The notes beneath the pieces were generated by a model. The model made no database searches. It worked only from the letters and a program-made list of their open reading frames with translations, and was not told the DNA's origin. Positions 43,535-52,863 of a DNA stretch of 64,000 bases are shown here, piece by piece; the stretch's first letter is position 1, and each line of letters starts with the position of its first letter. The translations under genes and the position numbers were made by a program. The DNA comes from Vibrio mangrovi (lineage in GTDB: Bacteria > Pseudomonadota > Gammaproteobacteria > Enterobacterales > Vibrionaceae), in NCBI RefSeq assembly GCF_024346955.1, contig NZ_AP024883.1, positions 3,348,001 through 3,412,000 of the forward strand. The letters are read 5' to 3'.

Positions 43535-44299
43535 CTACTGACTGAACAGCAAGATCTGCTGACAAAAGTGCTCGGTTTCCGTCATAAAAGGCGCATGCGA
43601 AGACTGTGTAAAAATATAGCATGTACTATCCGGAGCCAGAGTATCCAGCTTCCCGGCAATTTGCACTGGAACTAAACCATCCAGCCGGCCATAAAGACGA
43701 AGCATCGGCACAGAAATTTCAGCCATCTGTGCTCGAAAATCGACATCAGCCAGCATTTTCAGTCCAGCCATCAATGCTTCCGGTTGCGGTGCCGGACGGG
43801 AGAGCACCATTTTTTTCAATTGCTTCACATCCTGCCGGGCTGTTGGACTTCCCATCGCCTGAAGTGCCATGAAACGCTCGATGGTAAGCTGAAAATCGTC
43901 GACCAATTGTTCAGTAAAAGCAGTCAAGACCTGAGGTTGAATTCCTTTCCAGCCTCTTTCCGCAGAAAACTTTGGAGAACTGGCGACTGTCACCAACTTA
44001 CTCACATAATCGGCGTGATGCAGTGCCATATGCGTTGCCACCAGCCCACCCAGTGACCACCCAACCCAGATTGCATTTTTCGGTGCCTGCTCAATCAGCA
44101 GCCCGGCAATTTCTTCCAGTGTTGCGGCATGTGTATGTGCGCTATGCCCATACCCCGGTAAATCAACCACATGAACCCGATAGGTCTGTTTCAGGATCTC
44201 AACAGTGTTATGCCAGACGGCACCATTCATTCCCCATCCATGAACCAGAACTAAGTCGCTCCCGTTTCCTTCAACCTGCCAATACAAAGATGCAGTCAT
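43535..44299 (-). CDS. bioH: Pimeloyl-[acyl-carrier-protein] methyl ester esterase BioH
   Basis: Alpha/beta hydrolase that removes the methyl group from pimeloyl-ACP methyl ester, closing the biotin precursor pathway. The 254-residue product has the oxyanion-hole region LVHGWGMNGAVWH, the nucleophile serine in GWSLGGLVA, aspartate in YGRLDGLVP and histidine in QSSHAPF. ATG 44299 fits the family start; GGAG is upstream. It is divergent from comF with about 86 bases between starts, a common pairing. Confidence 0.94.
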   Translation of the reverse strand: MTASLYWQVEGNGSDLVLVHGWGMNGAVWHNTVEILKQTYRVHVVDLPGYGHSAHTHAATLEEIAGLLIEQAPKNAIWVGWSLGGLVATHMALHHADYVSKLVTVASSPKFSAERGWKGIQPQVLTAFTEQLVDDFQLTIERFMALQAMGSPTARQDVKQLKKMVLSRPAPQPEALMAGLKMLADVDFRAQMAEISVPMLRLYGRLDGLVPVQIAGKLDTLAPDSTCYIFTQSSHAPFMTETEHFCQQILLFSQ

Positions 44300-44385
44300 G
44301 TTCACATTATCTCCAACAAAACTCATACATTTGTCGATCATCTCTCCGGCATAATCTCACGACTCGGTTTATGGATGATCAACAC

Positions 44386-45087
44386 ATGTTATATCAACGA
44401 ATCAAACAAACTCTTTTTAGCAGCGTTCCCCGACTATGTGCGTTATGTGGACTTCCTCTAGCATCCGGAGAATATGACTGGTGCGGCACCTGTCTGTCAT
44501 ACTTTCAACCGACACCCCGTTGCACACGATGCGGTCTGCAGATGCCATTTTCAACACCGCAGTGCGGGCGCTGTCTCAAATCCCCACCACTCTGGAACCA
44601 CCTCTATTGCCTTGGTGATTATGCCTATCCTCTGACTCAAATGATCCATCAGATTAAATACGGGCGTCAGTTTTGGCATATTGATTCCCTTGCTGCTCTT
44701 CTGGCTAAATCTATTCCTTCTCCGGCACCGTTGCTCCTCCCTGTACCAATGCACTGGCAACGCTATCTGCATCGGGGATTCAACCAAAGCACCTTACTCA
44801 CACACAGTCTTAGCCGACATCTGGGTGTCGCCTGTCAAACCAGACTACTACAACGTATCCGCTCAACACCACCACAGGAAGGACTACATAAAACTGAAAG
44901 AGAAAATAACCTGATGCAAGCATTTACTTTACGCAGTTTACCACCAGTCAGGCATGTCGCTATTGTTGATGATGTGGTAACGACCGGCAGTACCGTCAGT
45001 CAGTTATGCCAATTATTACTTGAAGTTGGAGTCGAATACATTGATATTTATTGCTTATGCAGGACTCCTGAATATCACAATCAATAA
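44386..45087 (+). CDS. comF: ComF family phosphoribosyltransferase-like protein
   Basis: Cytosolic protein of 233 residues related to ComF/GntX, linked to DNA uptake (natural competence). The N-terminus has paired cysteines resembling a zinc ribbon (CALCG, WCGTC, CTRCG, CGRC, about residues 14-66). The C-terminal half is a type I phosphoribosyltransferase fold with the PRPP-binding signature VAIVDDVVTTGSTV (about 192-205). ATG 44386 is preferred; an in-frame ATG at 44371 would add five residues. The same frame is open far upstream across bioH, but on the antisense side. Confidence 0.9.
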   Translation: MLYQRIKQTLFSSVPRLCALCGLPLASGEYDWCGTCLSYFQPTPRCTRCGLQMPFSTPQCGRCLKSPPLWNHLYCLGDYAYPLTQMIHQIKYGRQFWHIDSLAALLAKSIPSPAPLLLPVPMHWQRYLHRGFNQSTLLTHSLSRHLGVACQTRLLQRIRSTPPQEGLHKTERENNLMQAFTLRSLPPVRHVAIVDDVVTTGSTVSQLCQLLLEVGVEYIDIYCLCRTPEYHNQ

Positions 45088-45170
45088 TTACCGTAAAAAG
45101 GATTGGATCTCTGATTTCTCAGGAGTAAAATGGTGAATTAATAGCCTACAAATTTACTCAGGTATTCGTC

Positions 45171-45758
45171 GTGTCAAATTCTATTACTATTACTGAATCC
45201 GCCCAGGAACATTTCGTCAAACTTCTCGCGCAACAACCGGAAGGAACGAATATCCGGGTATTTGTTGTCAATCCCGGAACTCAAAATGCTGAGTGTGGTG
45301 TTTCTTACTGCCCTCCGGAAGCCGTAGAGACAGCTGATACTGAAGTCTCGTTTCCGGGATTCTCTGCTTATGTTGATGAACTAAGTCTGCCATTTCTGGA
45401 AGATGCCGTTATCGACTTCGTTACTGACAAAATGGGTTCTCAGTTAACGTTGAAAGCACCTAATGCAAAAATGAGAAAAGTTGCTGATGACGCCCCATTA
45501 CTGGAACGGGTCGAGTATGCCATCCAGACTCAGGTCAATCCGCAGCTGGCCGGTCACGGTGGTCATATCCAGTTGCTGGAAATAACAGAGGACGGTGTTG
45601 CGATTATTCAGTTCGGTGGTGGCTGTAATGGCTGCTCAATGGTTGATGTCACGCTGAAAGAAGGGATTGAAAAAGAGCTGCTGGAACAATTTTCCGGTGA
45701 GTTGAGTGCGGTGAAAGATTCCACAGAGCATGATCGCGGGGAACACTCGTACTACTAA
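45171..45758 (+). CDS. nfuA: Fe-S biogenesis protein NfuA
   Basis: Carrier that accepts and delivers 4Fe-4S clusters, important under oxidative stress or iron limitation. The 195-residue product has an N-terminal A-type scaffold-like domain (about 1-95) and a C-terminal Nfu domain with the cluster-binding CxxC in GGGCNGCSMVDVTLKEG (about residues 150-166). The start is GTG at 45171. A hairpin terminator follows. Position after comF is the usual one. Confidence 0.95.
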   Translation: MSNSITITESAQEHFVKLLAQQPEGTNIRVFVVNPGTQNAECGVSYCPPEAVETADTEVSFPGFSAYVDELSLPFLEDAVIDFVTDKMGSQLTLKAPNAKMRKVADDAPLLERVEYAIQTQVNPQLAGHGGHIQLLEITEDGVAIIQFGGGCNGCSMVDVTLKEGIEKELLEQFSGELSAVKDSTEHDRGEHSYY

Positions 45759-45781
45759 TTTGTAAAATATGGTATGTCAGA

Positions 45782-45810
45782 AAAGTCGATGTCATGGCAT
45801 CGACTTTCTA
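45782..45810 (+). terminator. Terminator after nfuA
   Basis: AAAGTCGATG pairs with CATCGACTTT around TCATGG, followed by CTATT. Confidence 0.75.
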
Positions 45811-45920
45811 TTATGTGACTTTTGTTGGTAAAACTACTGTGAATATCGACAGACAAGTGTTTTCATCCCTATAAGTTTTTTCATATAGTTAAGCTATAGA
45901 TATCACGGAGGAGTATCGGC

Positions 45921-46499
45921 ATGACGTCCAAGCAGAGTCCTGAGATCCTGAGCATCACAACTGTTGCCAAATCGCGCCTTTTTACTGTGGAATCTCTGGA
46001 TTTACGTTTTTCAAACGGTGAAGAACGGACCTATGAACGTATGCGTCCCAGTGGACGCCACGCTGTGATGATGGTTCCTGTCACTGCTCAGGGAGATATT
46101 CTTCTGGTCCGAGAATTCGCAGCCGGGACACAACGCTACGAGTTAGGCTTTCCGAAAGGATTGATTGATCACGGAGAAAGTGCAGAAGAAGCAGCTATAC
46201 GCGAGCTCAAAGAAGAAGTGGGATTTGGTGCCAACAACCTGACCTATTTAAAGGAAGTCGTGCTTGCACCTTCTTATTTTTCGGGTCATATGACACTGTT
46301 CATCGCGCAGGATCTCTATCCTGAACAGCTCGTCGGCGACGAACCGGAACCGTTAGAAGTGATTCGCTGGCCTCTGTCTCAGGCCGAGGAACTTCTGACA
46401 CATCTCGATTTTTGTGAAGCCCGAAGCGTAACGGCTCTTCTCCTGACCTTACGTTATATGAAACAGAATAACCTACTCCCGGAGGCAAACGCACTATGA
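45921..46499 (+). CDS. nudE: Nudix hydrolase NudE
   Basis: Hydrolyses ADP-ribose, NADH and diadenosine-type nucleotides. The 192-residue product carries a complete Nudix box, read as GLIDHGESAEEAAIRELKEE then VG (about residues 75-96), matching GX5EX7REUXEEXGU. GGAGGAG lies before ATG 45921. The stop overlaps the cysQ start (ATGA at 46496-46499), so the two are translationally coupled. Confidence 0.94.
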   Translation: MTSKQSPEILSITTVAKSRLFTVESLDLRFSNGEERTYERMRPSGRHAVMMVPVTAQGDILLVREFAAGTQRYELGFPKGLIDHGESAEEAAIRELKEEVGFGANNLTYLKEVVLAPSYFSGHMTLFIAQDLYPEQLVGDEPEPLEVIRWPLSQAEELLTHLDFCEARSVTALLLTLRYMKQNNLLPEANAL

Positions 46500-47317
46500 A
46501 CCGGGATCACTCACACTTATTACCTCAAGTTATTGAAATTGCCCGCTCTGCCGGGCAACTGATTCTGGATTACTACCAAACAAAATCCTATGAATCATTT
46601 ACAAAGTCCGATGAGACACCAGTGACCAGTGCAGATTTGGCAGCTCATAAATTTATTACGGAAAAGCTTAAGTCTTTAACACCATCTATCCCGGTACTTT
46701 CCGAAGAAGCTGCAGATATCAGTCTGGAAAAACGTTCAGAATGGTCACAATACTGGCTAGTCGATCCACTGGACGGAACTCAGGAGTTCATTGCCCGTAG
46801 CGGAGACTTTGCCACAATCATTGCTTTGGTCGAAAATAATCAGCCGGTATTGGGAGTTGTTTACGGCCCCGTATCCGGAGTCACTTATTACGCCTGCCGG
46901 GGCAAAGGCGCCTGGAAAATACCAGACATGTCAGAAAGTCTGCGGATCCGTACCCATCACCACGAATTTCCCGGACAATCGATCTCTATCGCAATCAGTC
47001 GTCGTCAGAATATCAACTGGATAACAAACCGTCTGAGTCCTGCATGGAATTACGATCTCATTCCGCTCGGTTCGGCAGCATTAAAAGCCTGCCTCGTTGC
47101 AGAAGGGGCTGTTGACTGCTATCTGAGACTGGGGCCAACTGGAGAGTGGGACACTGCAGCAACGCAATGTATTGTTGAAGAAGCAGGAGGAAGGATCCTC
47201 AGTACCCAGTTATCACCTCTTTCTTACAATCTCAGAGAAACACTGGAAAACCCCAATTTCATTGTAATCGGGGATCCTAATCTTCCCTGGAAAGATATTT
47301 TAATGCATAAAGGTTAA
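46496..47317 (+). CDS. cysQ: 3'(2'),5'-bisphosphate nucleotidase CysQ
   Basis: Removes the 3'-phosphate of PAP/PAPS, recycling the by-product of sulfate assimilation. The 273-residue product is an inositol monophosphatase-like enzyme with the metal motifs EEAAD, DPLDGTQEFIAR and EWDTAAT. It overlaps nudE by four bases and converges on gspN with a gap of 11 bases. Confidence 0.95.
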   Translation: MNRDHSHLLPQVIEIARSAGQLILDYYQTKSYESFTKSDETPVTSADLAAHKFITEKLKSLTPSIPVLSEEAADISLEKRSEWSQYWLVDPLDGTQEFIARSGDFATIIALVENNQPVLGVVYGPVSGVTYYACRGKGAWKIPDMSESLRIRTHHHEFPGQSISIAISRRQNINWITNRLSPAWNYDLIPLGSAALKACLVAEGAVDCYLRLGPTGEWDTAATQCIVEEAGGRILSTQLSPLSYNLRETLENPNFIVIGDPNLPWKDILMHKG

Positions 47318-47328
47318 CCCCAACCCAT

Positions 47329-48093
47329 TCAGTTGGGGAGCCTTCCGTTCGACTGAAATGAATAACGCCCTTCAGCATCGGTCGATGCATGTGTCTGGAT
47401 CCACTGACTGAACAATCTGGGGAAATGAGCACTGGGTTTCACCCACCCTTGCAGCTGATAGTCCTCTTTCGGTGTCAGTGTCACTGAGTACTCACTCTGC
47501 ACCATATCTGATAGTTGCTGGCCTTTCAGGCTAATCTGACTATCCTCACACGCGAGCCGGGCTGAAACTTTTTCCAGTGGCACCGATTGAGCCAACATAG
47601 ATATCTGTGCGTTCGTCCAGGTGATCTCTCCCTGAGCCTGAGCACAAAACGGTGAACGATACCGATAATTCTGGATCACAACTTTAAAAGCACCTTCCGC
47701 ATTGACCGGAACCGGTAAGTTCATATTTTCTGCAACAACCCGGGCCGGAGCAGAAAGTGATAAATTCCGTACATAAATCCCGGTGAAGCCAATTCCGACT
47801 TCCCCCGTACCTCTTAGGGCCGATTCATGGCGCTTTCCTAATGCAACATTCGCAGAAATATTCCCTGTAAATATAGCAAGAGGACGTAACTTCCATGCCA
47901 GTGAACCCAAATCATGATTCATCCACCTGGCGGACTGAACCTCTCCCTGCCATAAAGTACCCCCGACACCACTTAAAGATAACTCTCGGGGCTGAGGAAT
48001 AAATTTTAAAGCCATACTTGCCGGTAAGTGGACGAGAACACTGACCACAAACACAAAAACCAAACCAACGACATACATAATTTTTATCTTCAC
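47329..48093 (-). CDS. gspN: Type II secretion protein N
   Basis: Last gene of the leftward gsp operon. The 254-residue product has one N-terminal membrane segment (about 5-25) and a periplasmic remainder rich in beta-strand patterns with LSGVGGTLWQGEVQSARW, typical of GspN. GspN is accessory and in some species dispensable. It begins five bases after the gspM stop, so it is coupled to the operon. Confidence 0.88.
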   Translation of the reverse strand: MKIKIMYVVGLVFVFVVSVLVHLPASMALKFIPQPRELSLSGVGGTLWQGEVQSARWMNHDLGSLAWKLRPLAIFTGNISANVALGKRHESALRGTGEVGIGFTGIYVRNLSLSAPARVVAENMNLPVPVNAEGAFKVVIQNYRYRSPFCAQAQGEITWTNAQISMLAQSVPLEKVSARLACEDSQISLKGQQLSDMVQSEYSVTLTPKEDYQLQGWVKPSAHFPRLFSQWIQTHASTDAEGRYSFQSNGRLPN

Positions 48094-48097
48094 TTTT

Positions 48098-48589
48098 TTA
48101 ACCTCGAATGAATTCCAGGCGTTTTACTTCTATCATGCCATTTTTCTCAGCCCTATCAATATCCATCACCATAACCCGAATACCGTATTGCCGGCGCAAA
48201 AAAGCCAGCCAATCGATAAATTGGTTAAACGAAACTGGTTCAATCCAAATTTGTAGCCCTGAAGACTTAGGCTGCATCCGGATCAGCTGGATCCCAAATT
48301 TACTGGTAGAACCTGCAACAGCCTGATTCAAAGGTTCTTCAGAAACAGTTGTATCGCCCCGTCCCCGTAGCTGAATCAGCAGATCTGCCTGTTCAGTGAC
48401 CCACGCCAGTAAATTTTGTTCCGATGTTAATCGGTTTTCAGCCAGAAGACTTTGTTCTTGCATCGGGCGAACAATACCGCCATATAATAACGCCAGTACA
48501 CTTAAACTTACGGTGGCCAGTAATAATCTCTGCTCTCTGGAGGACAACGTCTTCCACCAGCTATAGCAACGATTCACCCATAGATTCAT
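48098..48589 (-). CDS. gspM: Type II secretion protein M
   Basis: Inner-membrane platform protein that partners GspL. The 163-residue product has a short cytosolic end, a membrane segment (about 22-40) and a periplasmic ferredoxin-like domain (about 75-160, FNQFIDWLAFLRRQYGIRV). ATG 48589 is preferred over GTG 48598 because AGGTG fits its ribosome-binding spacing. It lies immediately after gspL. Confidence 0.88.
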   Translation of the reverse strand: MNLWVNRCYSWWKTLSSREQRLLLATVSLSVLALLYGGIVRPMQEQSLLAENRLTSEQNLLAWVTEQADLLIQLRGRGDTTVSEEPLNQAVAGSTSKFGIQLIRMQPKSSGLQIWIEPVSFNQFIDWLAFLRRQYGIRVMVMDIDRAEKNGMIEVKRLEFIRG

Positions 48590-48598
48590 ACCGTTCAC

Positions 48599-49810
48599 CT
48601 ACTTATTCTTTAAGATGAAAGACCCAGAAACCTGATTATTATCCCGGTTCAGTGGTCCCTGCTGTACATCAAACTGCTCAGACAGTTTTTGTCGGGTTGC
48701 TTCGAATGCCTGAAAATCAGCACCCTGCACATCAATACGGATATCTTCCCGCATCCCATCATAGTGAATACGCTGAAGCTGAATCCCCTGAATACTCCCA
48801 ATCGTCTCAGCTAACGAGGTAAATAGGGACAACGCAGCATCTTTCCCTTCACCACCAGACAATTTATTAATCTCATCCGTGATCTGCCCCTTCAGATAAC
48901 TGACTGTCGGAATCCGATGCCGATCCGGGAACAGGGTTCTGAAAATATGCTCACTTTCAGACCTCAGTGCCGTAGCCTCCTGAGACATTCGCCGGATATC
49001 AACCGTGTGGTCAATAAACAACAATGTAATTAAAGCAGCCAGAGCAATGAGACAACCTCGCCAAATCTGCCAGTATTTCATCCAGGAAGAGGACTTCTTA
49101 AAGGCACCGGTCAATAATGTCATCGGGCTGCTTAATGCGCCCCGGTACAGAAGTACTTCAATTGAATCAACCAGCTTCTCTGTCCAGACTTGTGTAGTTG
49201 ACTCTCCCAGCTCAGGTACGCGACTATAAGATGTTACGGCCAGTTCCGGGCTTTCCTCATCTTGTTCATCCACCTGAGTAAATATCGGCATCCATGACTG
49301 CTCAATACAGACACCGGAAAATTGCCCCTGCCGTATTAACCATTCATTTCCTAACTGAACTGCCGTTGCATTCTCTTCAGCAGGCAAAGCCAGAACATCC
49401 GGCAGAACATTCTCAACCTGTAGTCCAGAAGCTTCAAACTGCTCCAGAATACAACTCAGCCAGTCGCGATCCACGGCTGCCGTATATACCCGGTCATCCT
49501 GTTTCGCCAATACGGAAAAGTGCAACGTCTCTACATCTTGCGCCAACTCATCTTCAACCAGATAAGGCAACATTTTTTCATATTGACGCGCACCTCCAGC
49601 CGGTAATGTGACAGTTTTCATCACCACATCGGCCCCGGAAAGCAGTACAATCACAGGCCTTCCCTCAGCATGAGGAACCAGCTCATCAAGTTCGGTCCAG
49701 GATGCAATTTCTCCAGATCTCTCTATCGTTGTCGCATGCTCTGCACCGATCCACCAATGTGCTTTGGCTTGTGGTTGCTTACTCAGCCGGACGAGCAGAT
49801 ATTCGCTCAC
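48599..49810 (-). CDS. gspL: Type II secretion protein L
   Basis: Inner-membrane protein that holds the ATPase GspE at the membrane. The 403-residue product has an actin-like cytosolic part (about 1-245), a membrane segment (about 250-268) and a periplasmic ferredoxin-like domain. SEYLLVRLS and LPYLVEDELAQDVETLHF match EpsL. GTG 49810 is chosen, as GGAGGAG lies just upstream; an ATG 12 bases earlier is possible. The start overlaps the end of gspK by 32 bases. Confidence 0.9.
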   Translation of the reverse strand: MSEYLLVRLSKQPQAKAHWWIGAEHATTIERSGEIASWTELDELVPHAEGRPVIVLLSGADVVMKTVTLPAGGARQYEKMLPYLVEDELAQDVETLHFSVLAKQDDRVYTAAVDRDWLSCILEQFEASGLQVENVLPDVLALPAEENATAVQLGNEWLIRQGQFSGVCIEQSWMPIFTQVDEQDEESPELAVTSYSRVPELGESTTQVWTEKLVDSIEVLLYRGALSSPMTLLTGAFKKSSSWMKYWQIWRGCLIALAALITLLFIDHTVDIRRMSQEATALRSESEHIFRTLFPDRHRIPTVSYLKGQITDEINKLSGGEGKDAALSLFTSLAETIGSIQGIQLQRIHYDGMREDIRIDVQGADFQAFEATRQKLSEQFDVQQGPLNRDNNQVSGSFILKNK

Positions 49811-50807
49811 GCTCTCCTCCATAGCGACGGCGAATGACCGTCACATCTTTTCTATCTTTACTAAACATTAAACTCCGCACCCTCACCCGGGCATCATCGA
49901 CCATAACCTGAGCGTCTAACTCGAAATAATGGCTGTCGACACCAAGATACCCGGTTGCGTATGATTTTACAGTCTCATCGACACCACTCAGCTCTCCCTG
50001 CTCCAAAAAGTCATCTAAGCTGCTCCATCCGGAATAAGGACGGTTTTCAATCAACTGAGCTGCAGCCGACGAACTAAGATAAGGGTAAAACATTGCAGCT
50101 AAAATATTTGCCTGTTCTACAGAAAGTGTATTGACGTTTAGCCGCCACTCCTTAGTTGGTAAAGCACATAAGTAAGGAATGCTTTTCATCATGATTTTAC
50201 CGCTGACACCTTGTACTGCTCTTAATTCGTCAACATCGGCCAACAAACTGTCAGGTGCATCATATGCCGGTGACATCGACTCATAAAAATTATCTTCTAC
50301 ACCACTGGTTGTATTAATCGAACGATTTGTATCAATAAATTCCCAGATAGAGTTTGCGGCGATCTCTGCCTGATAACTATCGCTTTCCACTGACTCAATC
50401 AAATGCTGTAGCGTCTGAATCAGATAAGGTGTTCCCGTATCGGCAGGATTCCACTCAATCCCAGACAGGACATTCACATTCAGGCAAGACTGCATATCCC
50501 GAATGCTTCCTTCAACAGTCCCGAAATCCAACGGATATTCTTTATCTTTCACAGCCCAGGGCTGACTCAGATTCACAGCTTCATCATCATCTTCATAACT
50601 CTGCTCAATCGCCGATTTCGCTAATGCTTCTACCCCCAGACTATACCAATAAGCCTGCTGATATCTGAGTTGATTCCCGGAACGATGATACTGAGTGAAT
50701 AAGCGTTCCGACATCGTAGCAGCAATAGAAACCATCATTGCCAGTAACAGCAACACAATGATCAGGGCAACGCCGCGTTGTTTTCTCAACGATCTAATCG
50801 GATACAT
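49779..50807 (-). CDS. gspK: Type II secretion minor pseudopilin K
   Basis: Pseudopilus tip subunit. The 342-residue product has a prepilin leader ending RKQRG before VALIIVLLLLAMM, to be cut by the prepilin peptidase (not in this window). As usual for GspK, the residue at +5 is not Glu. The large globular head contains calcium-binding-type acidic loops and a SAM-like helical region (AQLIENRPYSGWSSLDDFLE). Confidence 0.92.
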   Translation of the reverse strand: MYPIRSLRKQRGVALIIVLLLLAMMVSIAATMSERLFTQYHRSGNQLRYQQAYWYSLGVEALAKSAIEQSYEDDDEAVNLSQPWAVKDKEYPLDFGTVEGSIRDMQSCLNVNVLSGIEWNPADTGTPYLIQTLQHLIESVESDSYQAEIAANSIWEFIDTNRSINTTSGVEDNFYESMSPAYDAPDSLLADVDELRAVQGVSGKIMMKSIPYLCALPTKEWRLNVNTLSVEQANILAAMFYPYLSSSAAAQLIENRPYSGWSSLDDFLEQGELSGVDETVKSYATGYLGVDSHYFELDAQVMVDDARVRVRSLMFSKDRKDVTVIRRRYGGERERISARPAE

Positions 50808-51432
50808 TTGATAAACTCAGTTCACTTCCGGCAACCAGATAAATCCGCTCAATCTGTCCGTAATCTTTCAGGGTCAGTTTCACACTGATCGCTTCAGGCA
50901 AAACACCTTTATCTTCCCAGCGTTCAACCCATTGGTGATTGCGATATAAACGGAAACTCATCGATTCAACCTGGGTCAACAATGGCCGGCCAATGCCGTT
51001 ATCACCAGCCACTGTATCGGGATAACGCCACCAAATCCTTTCCAGACGATCTTCGATCAGACGGTACCCAACTTTCATAATATCTCCGCGGGGAAACTGC
51101 ATTTGGGGATTCACCCAGCCATGGCGGGTAAAAAGAATTCCAACCCCCTCTGAAGATAACAATCCATCTTGCATCCACAGCAACTGAGCACCAGGTTCTT
51201 CTCCCTGATTGCGAAACTGACGGGACGCCATCTGGCGGAAATCACTATCCATGACCGCCAGTGCTTTCTGTATTTCTCCCAGACGTATCTCACTCTCTTT
51301 ACTCACGACATTACTGCGCTGAACCTGATTCAGAACCTGATAAGCAGCCATCGTCAGACTCGCCAGAATTGCCAGAGCCACCAGCACTTCAATTAAAGTA
51401 AACCCCTGATTACGATGCTTCATTTGCAACAT
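50794..51432 (-). CDS. gspJ: Type II secretion minor pseudopilin J
   Basis: Tip pseudopilin of 212 residues. The leader ends RNQG before FTLIEVLVALAILASLTMAAYQ, with the +5 Glu. The start is uncertain between ATG 51432 and ATG 51423; the first has AGAAG upstream and overlaps the gspI end by 23 bases. A longer frame reaching 51489 would add a non-prepilin extension and is not accepted. Confidence 0.88.
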   Translation of the reverse strand: MLQMKHRNQGFTLIEVLVALAILASLTMAAYQVLNQVQRSNVVSKESEIRLGEIQKALAVMDSDFRQMASRQFRNQGEEPGAQLLWMQDGLLSSEGVGILFTRHGWVNPQMQFPRGDIMKVGYRLIEDRLERIWWRYPDTVAGDNGIGRPLLTQVESMSFRLYRNHQWVERWEDKGVLPEAISVKLTLKDYGQIERIYLVAGSELSLSNVSD

Positions 51433-51772
51433 AACTTCTGACAACAACAACCGATGGGCCAGACTTCGTTTGGGAGACACTGACATCAAATGCTTTCAGC
51501 AAATCATCAGAAGTTTCAATCAATGTCACTTTCCAGTACCAGGTGTTTCCAGCCATTTCTTCAGTTCCTTCCTGAGCAGCCAATGTTTCGGGAGCAAGCA
51601 TGATACGAGCCATCTGATTATCAGCGACCATCGCTGCAAACATCTTTTCTTCCAGCGTCTGTACGGTATTCACATGCTGGCTGACCGCTTTGATTATACT
51701 GATCGACGCTGTCGCAAAGATTGCCAATGCAATCAGCACTTCCAGCAATGTCATTCCCTTAGCTTGCTTCAT
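51410..51772 (-). CDS. gspI: Type II secretion minor pseudopilin I
   Basis: Tip pseudopilin of 120 residues. The leader ends KQAKG before MTLLEVLIALAIFATASIS; Met at +1 is normal for GspI. Three ATG codons run together at 51778, 51775 and 51772; the last gives the best spacing from GGAAA. It overlaps the end of gspH by 14 bases. Confidence 0.88.
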   Translation of the reverse strand: MKQAKGMTLLEVLIALAIFATASISIIKAVSQHVNTVQTLEEKMFAAMVADNQMARIMLAPETLAAQEGTEEMAGNTWYWKVTLIETSDDLLKAFDVSVSQTKSGPSVVVVRSYVANEAS

Positions 51773-52343
51773 CATCATTTTCCGATGGTGTCTGAATATG
51801 AAGTTCGCCATCTTCAGCTGTGGCAACCAACCACAGCGAGTCCGGCGTAGAATCAGCCCAGAACTGAATAGAAAAAGGAGTAACATCACCACTGGAAAGG
51901 ATAAAGACCTGTGGTGGCGGTATCGGCTTCTTGTCATCGTCTTCCGGGAAATCCATCTCTTCAAACAACGATTCCTGACTGAAAAGCCGCTCCGGATTAT
52001 TCCAGACACCGCCTCCCGGCTCAAAGCGAAAAGAAATACCTTCCTCAGCAGTCAATACACCGTTTATCTCTGATGTCGATTCAAGTGGCTTCCAGCCCTC
52101 TCCCGAGAGCATCAGAAAACGGAATTCATGTTTCTTTTCATCCACATAAAGACCGTAAGTTCTCCCACTAAAAATCGCATCTTCACTCAAAAGCTGTAAT
52201 CGCTGATAGAGTCGTTCAGCAGTCTGTTGTACATCATCCTGAGAACTATCAGGTAAGGACATCACCACGACCATACTGCCGAGTGATATCACCACCAAAA
52301 CCAGCATAATCTCTAGCAGAGTAAAACCACGATGGTATTTCAT
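51759..52343 (-). CDS. gspH: Type II secretion minor pseudopilin H
   Basis: Pseudopilin of 194 residues linking the GspG shaft to the tip. The leader is only MKYHRG, followed by FTLLEIMLVLVVISLGSM with Glu at +5. The head has a GspH-type beta sandwich. It starts 24 bases after the gspG stop. Confidence 0.92.
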   Translation of the reverse strand: MKYHRGFTLLEIMLVLVVISLGSMVVVMSLPDSSQDDVQQTAERLYQRLQLLSEDAIFSGRTYGLYVDEKKHEFRFLMLSGEGWKPLESTSEINGVLTAEEGISFRFEPGGGVWNNPERLFSQESLFEEMDFPEDDDKKPIPPPQVFILSSGDVTPFSIQFWADSTPDSLWLVATAEDGELHIQTPSENDDEAS

Positions 52344-52367
52344 GAGCGCTATTTACCCAGGTAGCCG

Positions 52368-52817
52368 TTACTGGAAGTCAAGCAAATTCCAGTTACCAAT
52401 ATCGCTATTATTTCCGTCACCGCCTTCCTGACCATCGGCGCCATAGCTAAAGACATCGATCTTGCCCTTATCACCAGGACTCAGATACTGATAGTCATTG
52501 CCCCATGGGTCTTGCGGAAGACGTTTGATATAACCACCATCACGATAATTACGAGGCTCCGGATTAGATGGCTTCTCAACCAAGGCTTCCAGCCCCTGAT
52601 CTGTTGTCGGGTAAACATTATTATCCAACCGGTACATATCCAGAGCATTCTCCAGAGAAACAATGTCAGCAATCGCTTTTTTCTGATCGGCTTTCTCTTT
52701 ATTACCTAACAGATTCGGCACCACAAAGCTCGCCAGCAATCCAAGAATGACGATTACAACCATCACTTCCAGCAAAGTAAAACCAGCTTGTTTGCTCATT
52801 TGCTTTCTTATTTTCAT
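52368..52817 (-). CDS. gspG: Type II secretion major pseudopilin G
   Basis: Main pseudopilus subunit, 149 residues. The leader ends SKQAG before FTLLEVMVVIVILGLLASFV, with Glu at +5. The C-terminal calcium site region (YGADGQEGGDGNNSDIGNW) is intact. ATG 52817 has GGAG and AGGA upstream. Closely similar to V. cholerae EpsG, the most conserved pseudopilin of the operon. Confidence 0.96.
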   Translation of the reverse strand: MKIRKQMSKQAGFTLLEVMVVIVILGLLASFVVPNLLGNKEKADQKKAIADIVSLENALDMYRLDNNVYPTTDQGLEALVEKPSNPEPRNYRDGGYIKRLPQDPWGNDYQYLSPGDKGKIDVFSYGADGQEGGDGNNSDIGNWNLLDFQ

Positions 52818-52863
52818 TCCTACTCCAACATTCACGTTTTCTTAACCAATGAACAGCTAAAAC

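Noticed and set aside
43972..44385. Long open frame upstream of comF running antisense across bioH
   Set aside because: It is in the comF frame but lies opposite the well-supported bioH gene; its sequence has no family match and there is no ribosome-binding site at its first ATG.
51779..52024. N-terminal extension of gspI
   Set aside because: It overlaps gspH on the same strand and would place 80 residues before a prepilin leader, which is not compatible with prepilin processing.
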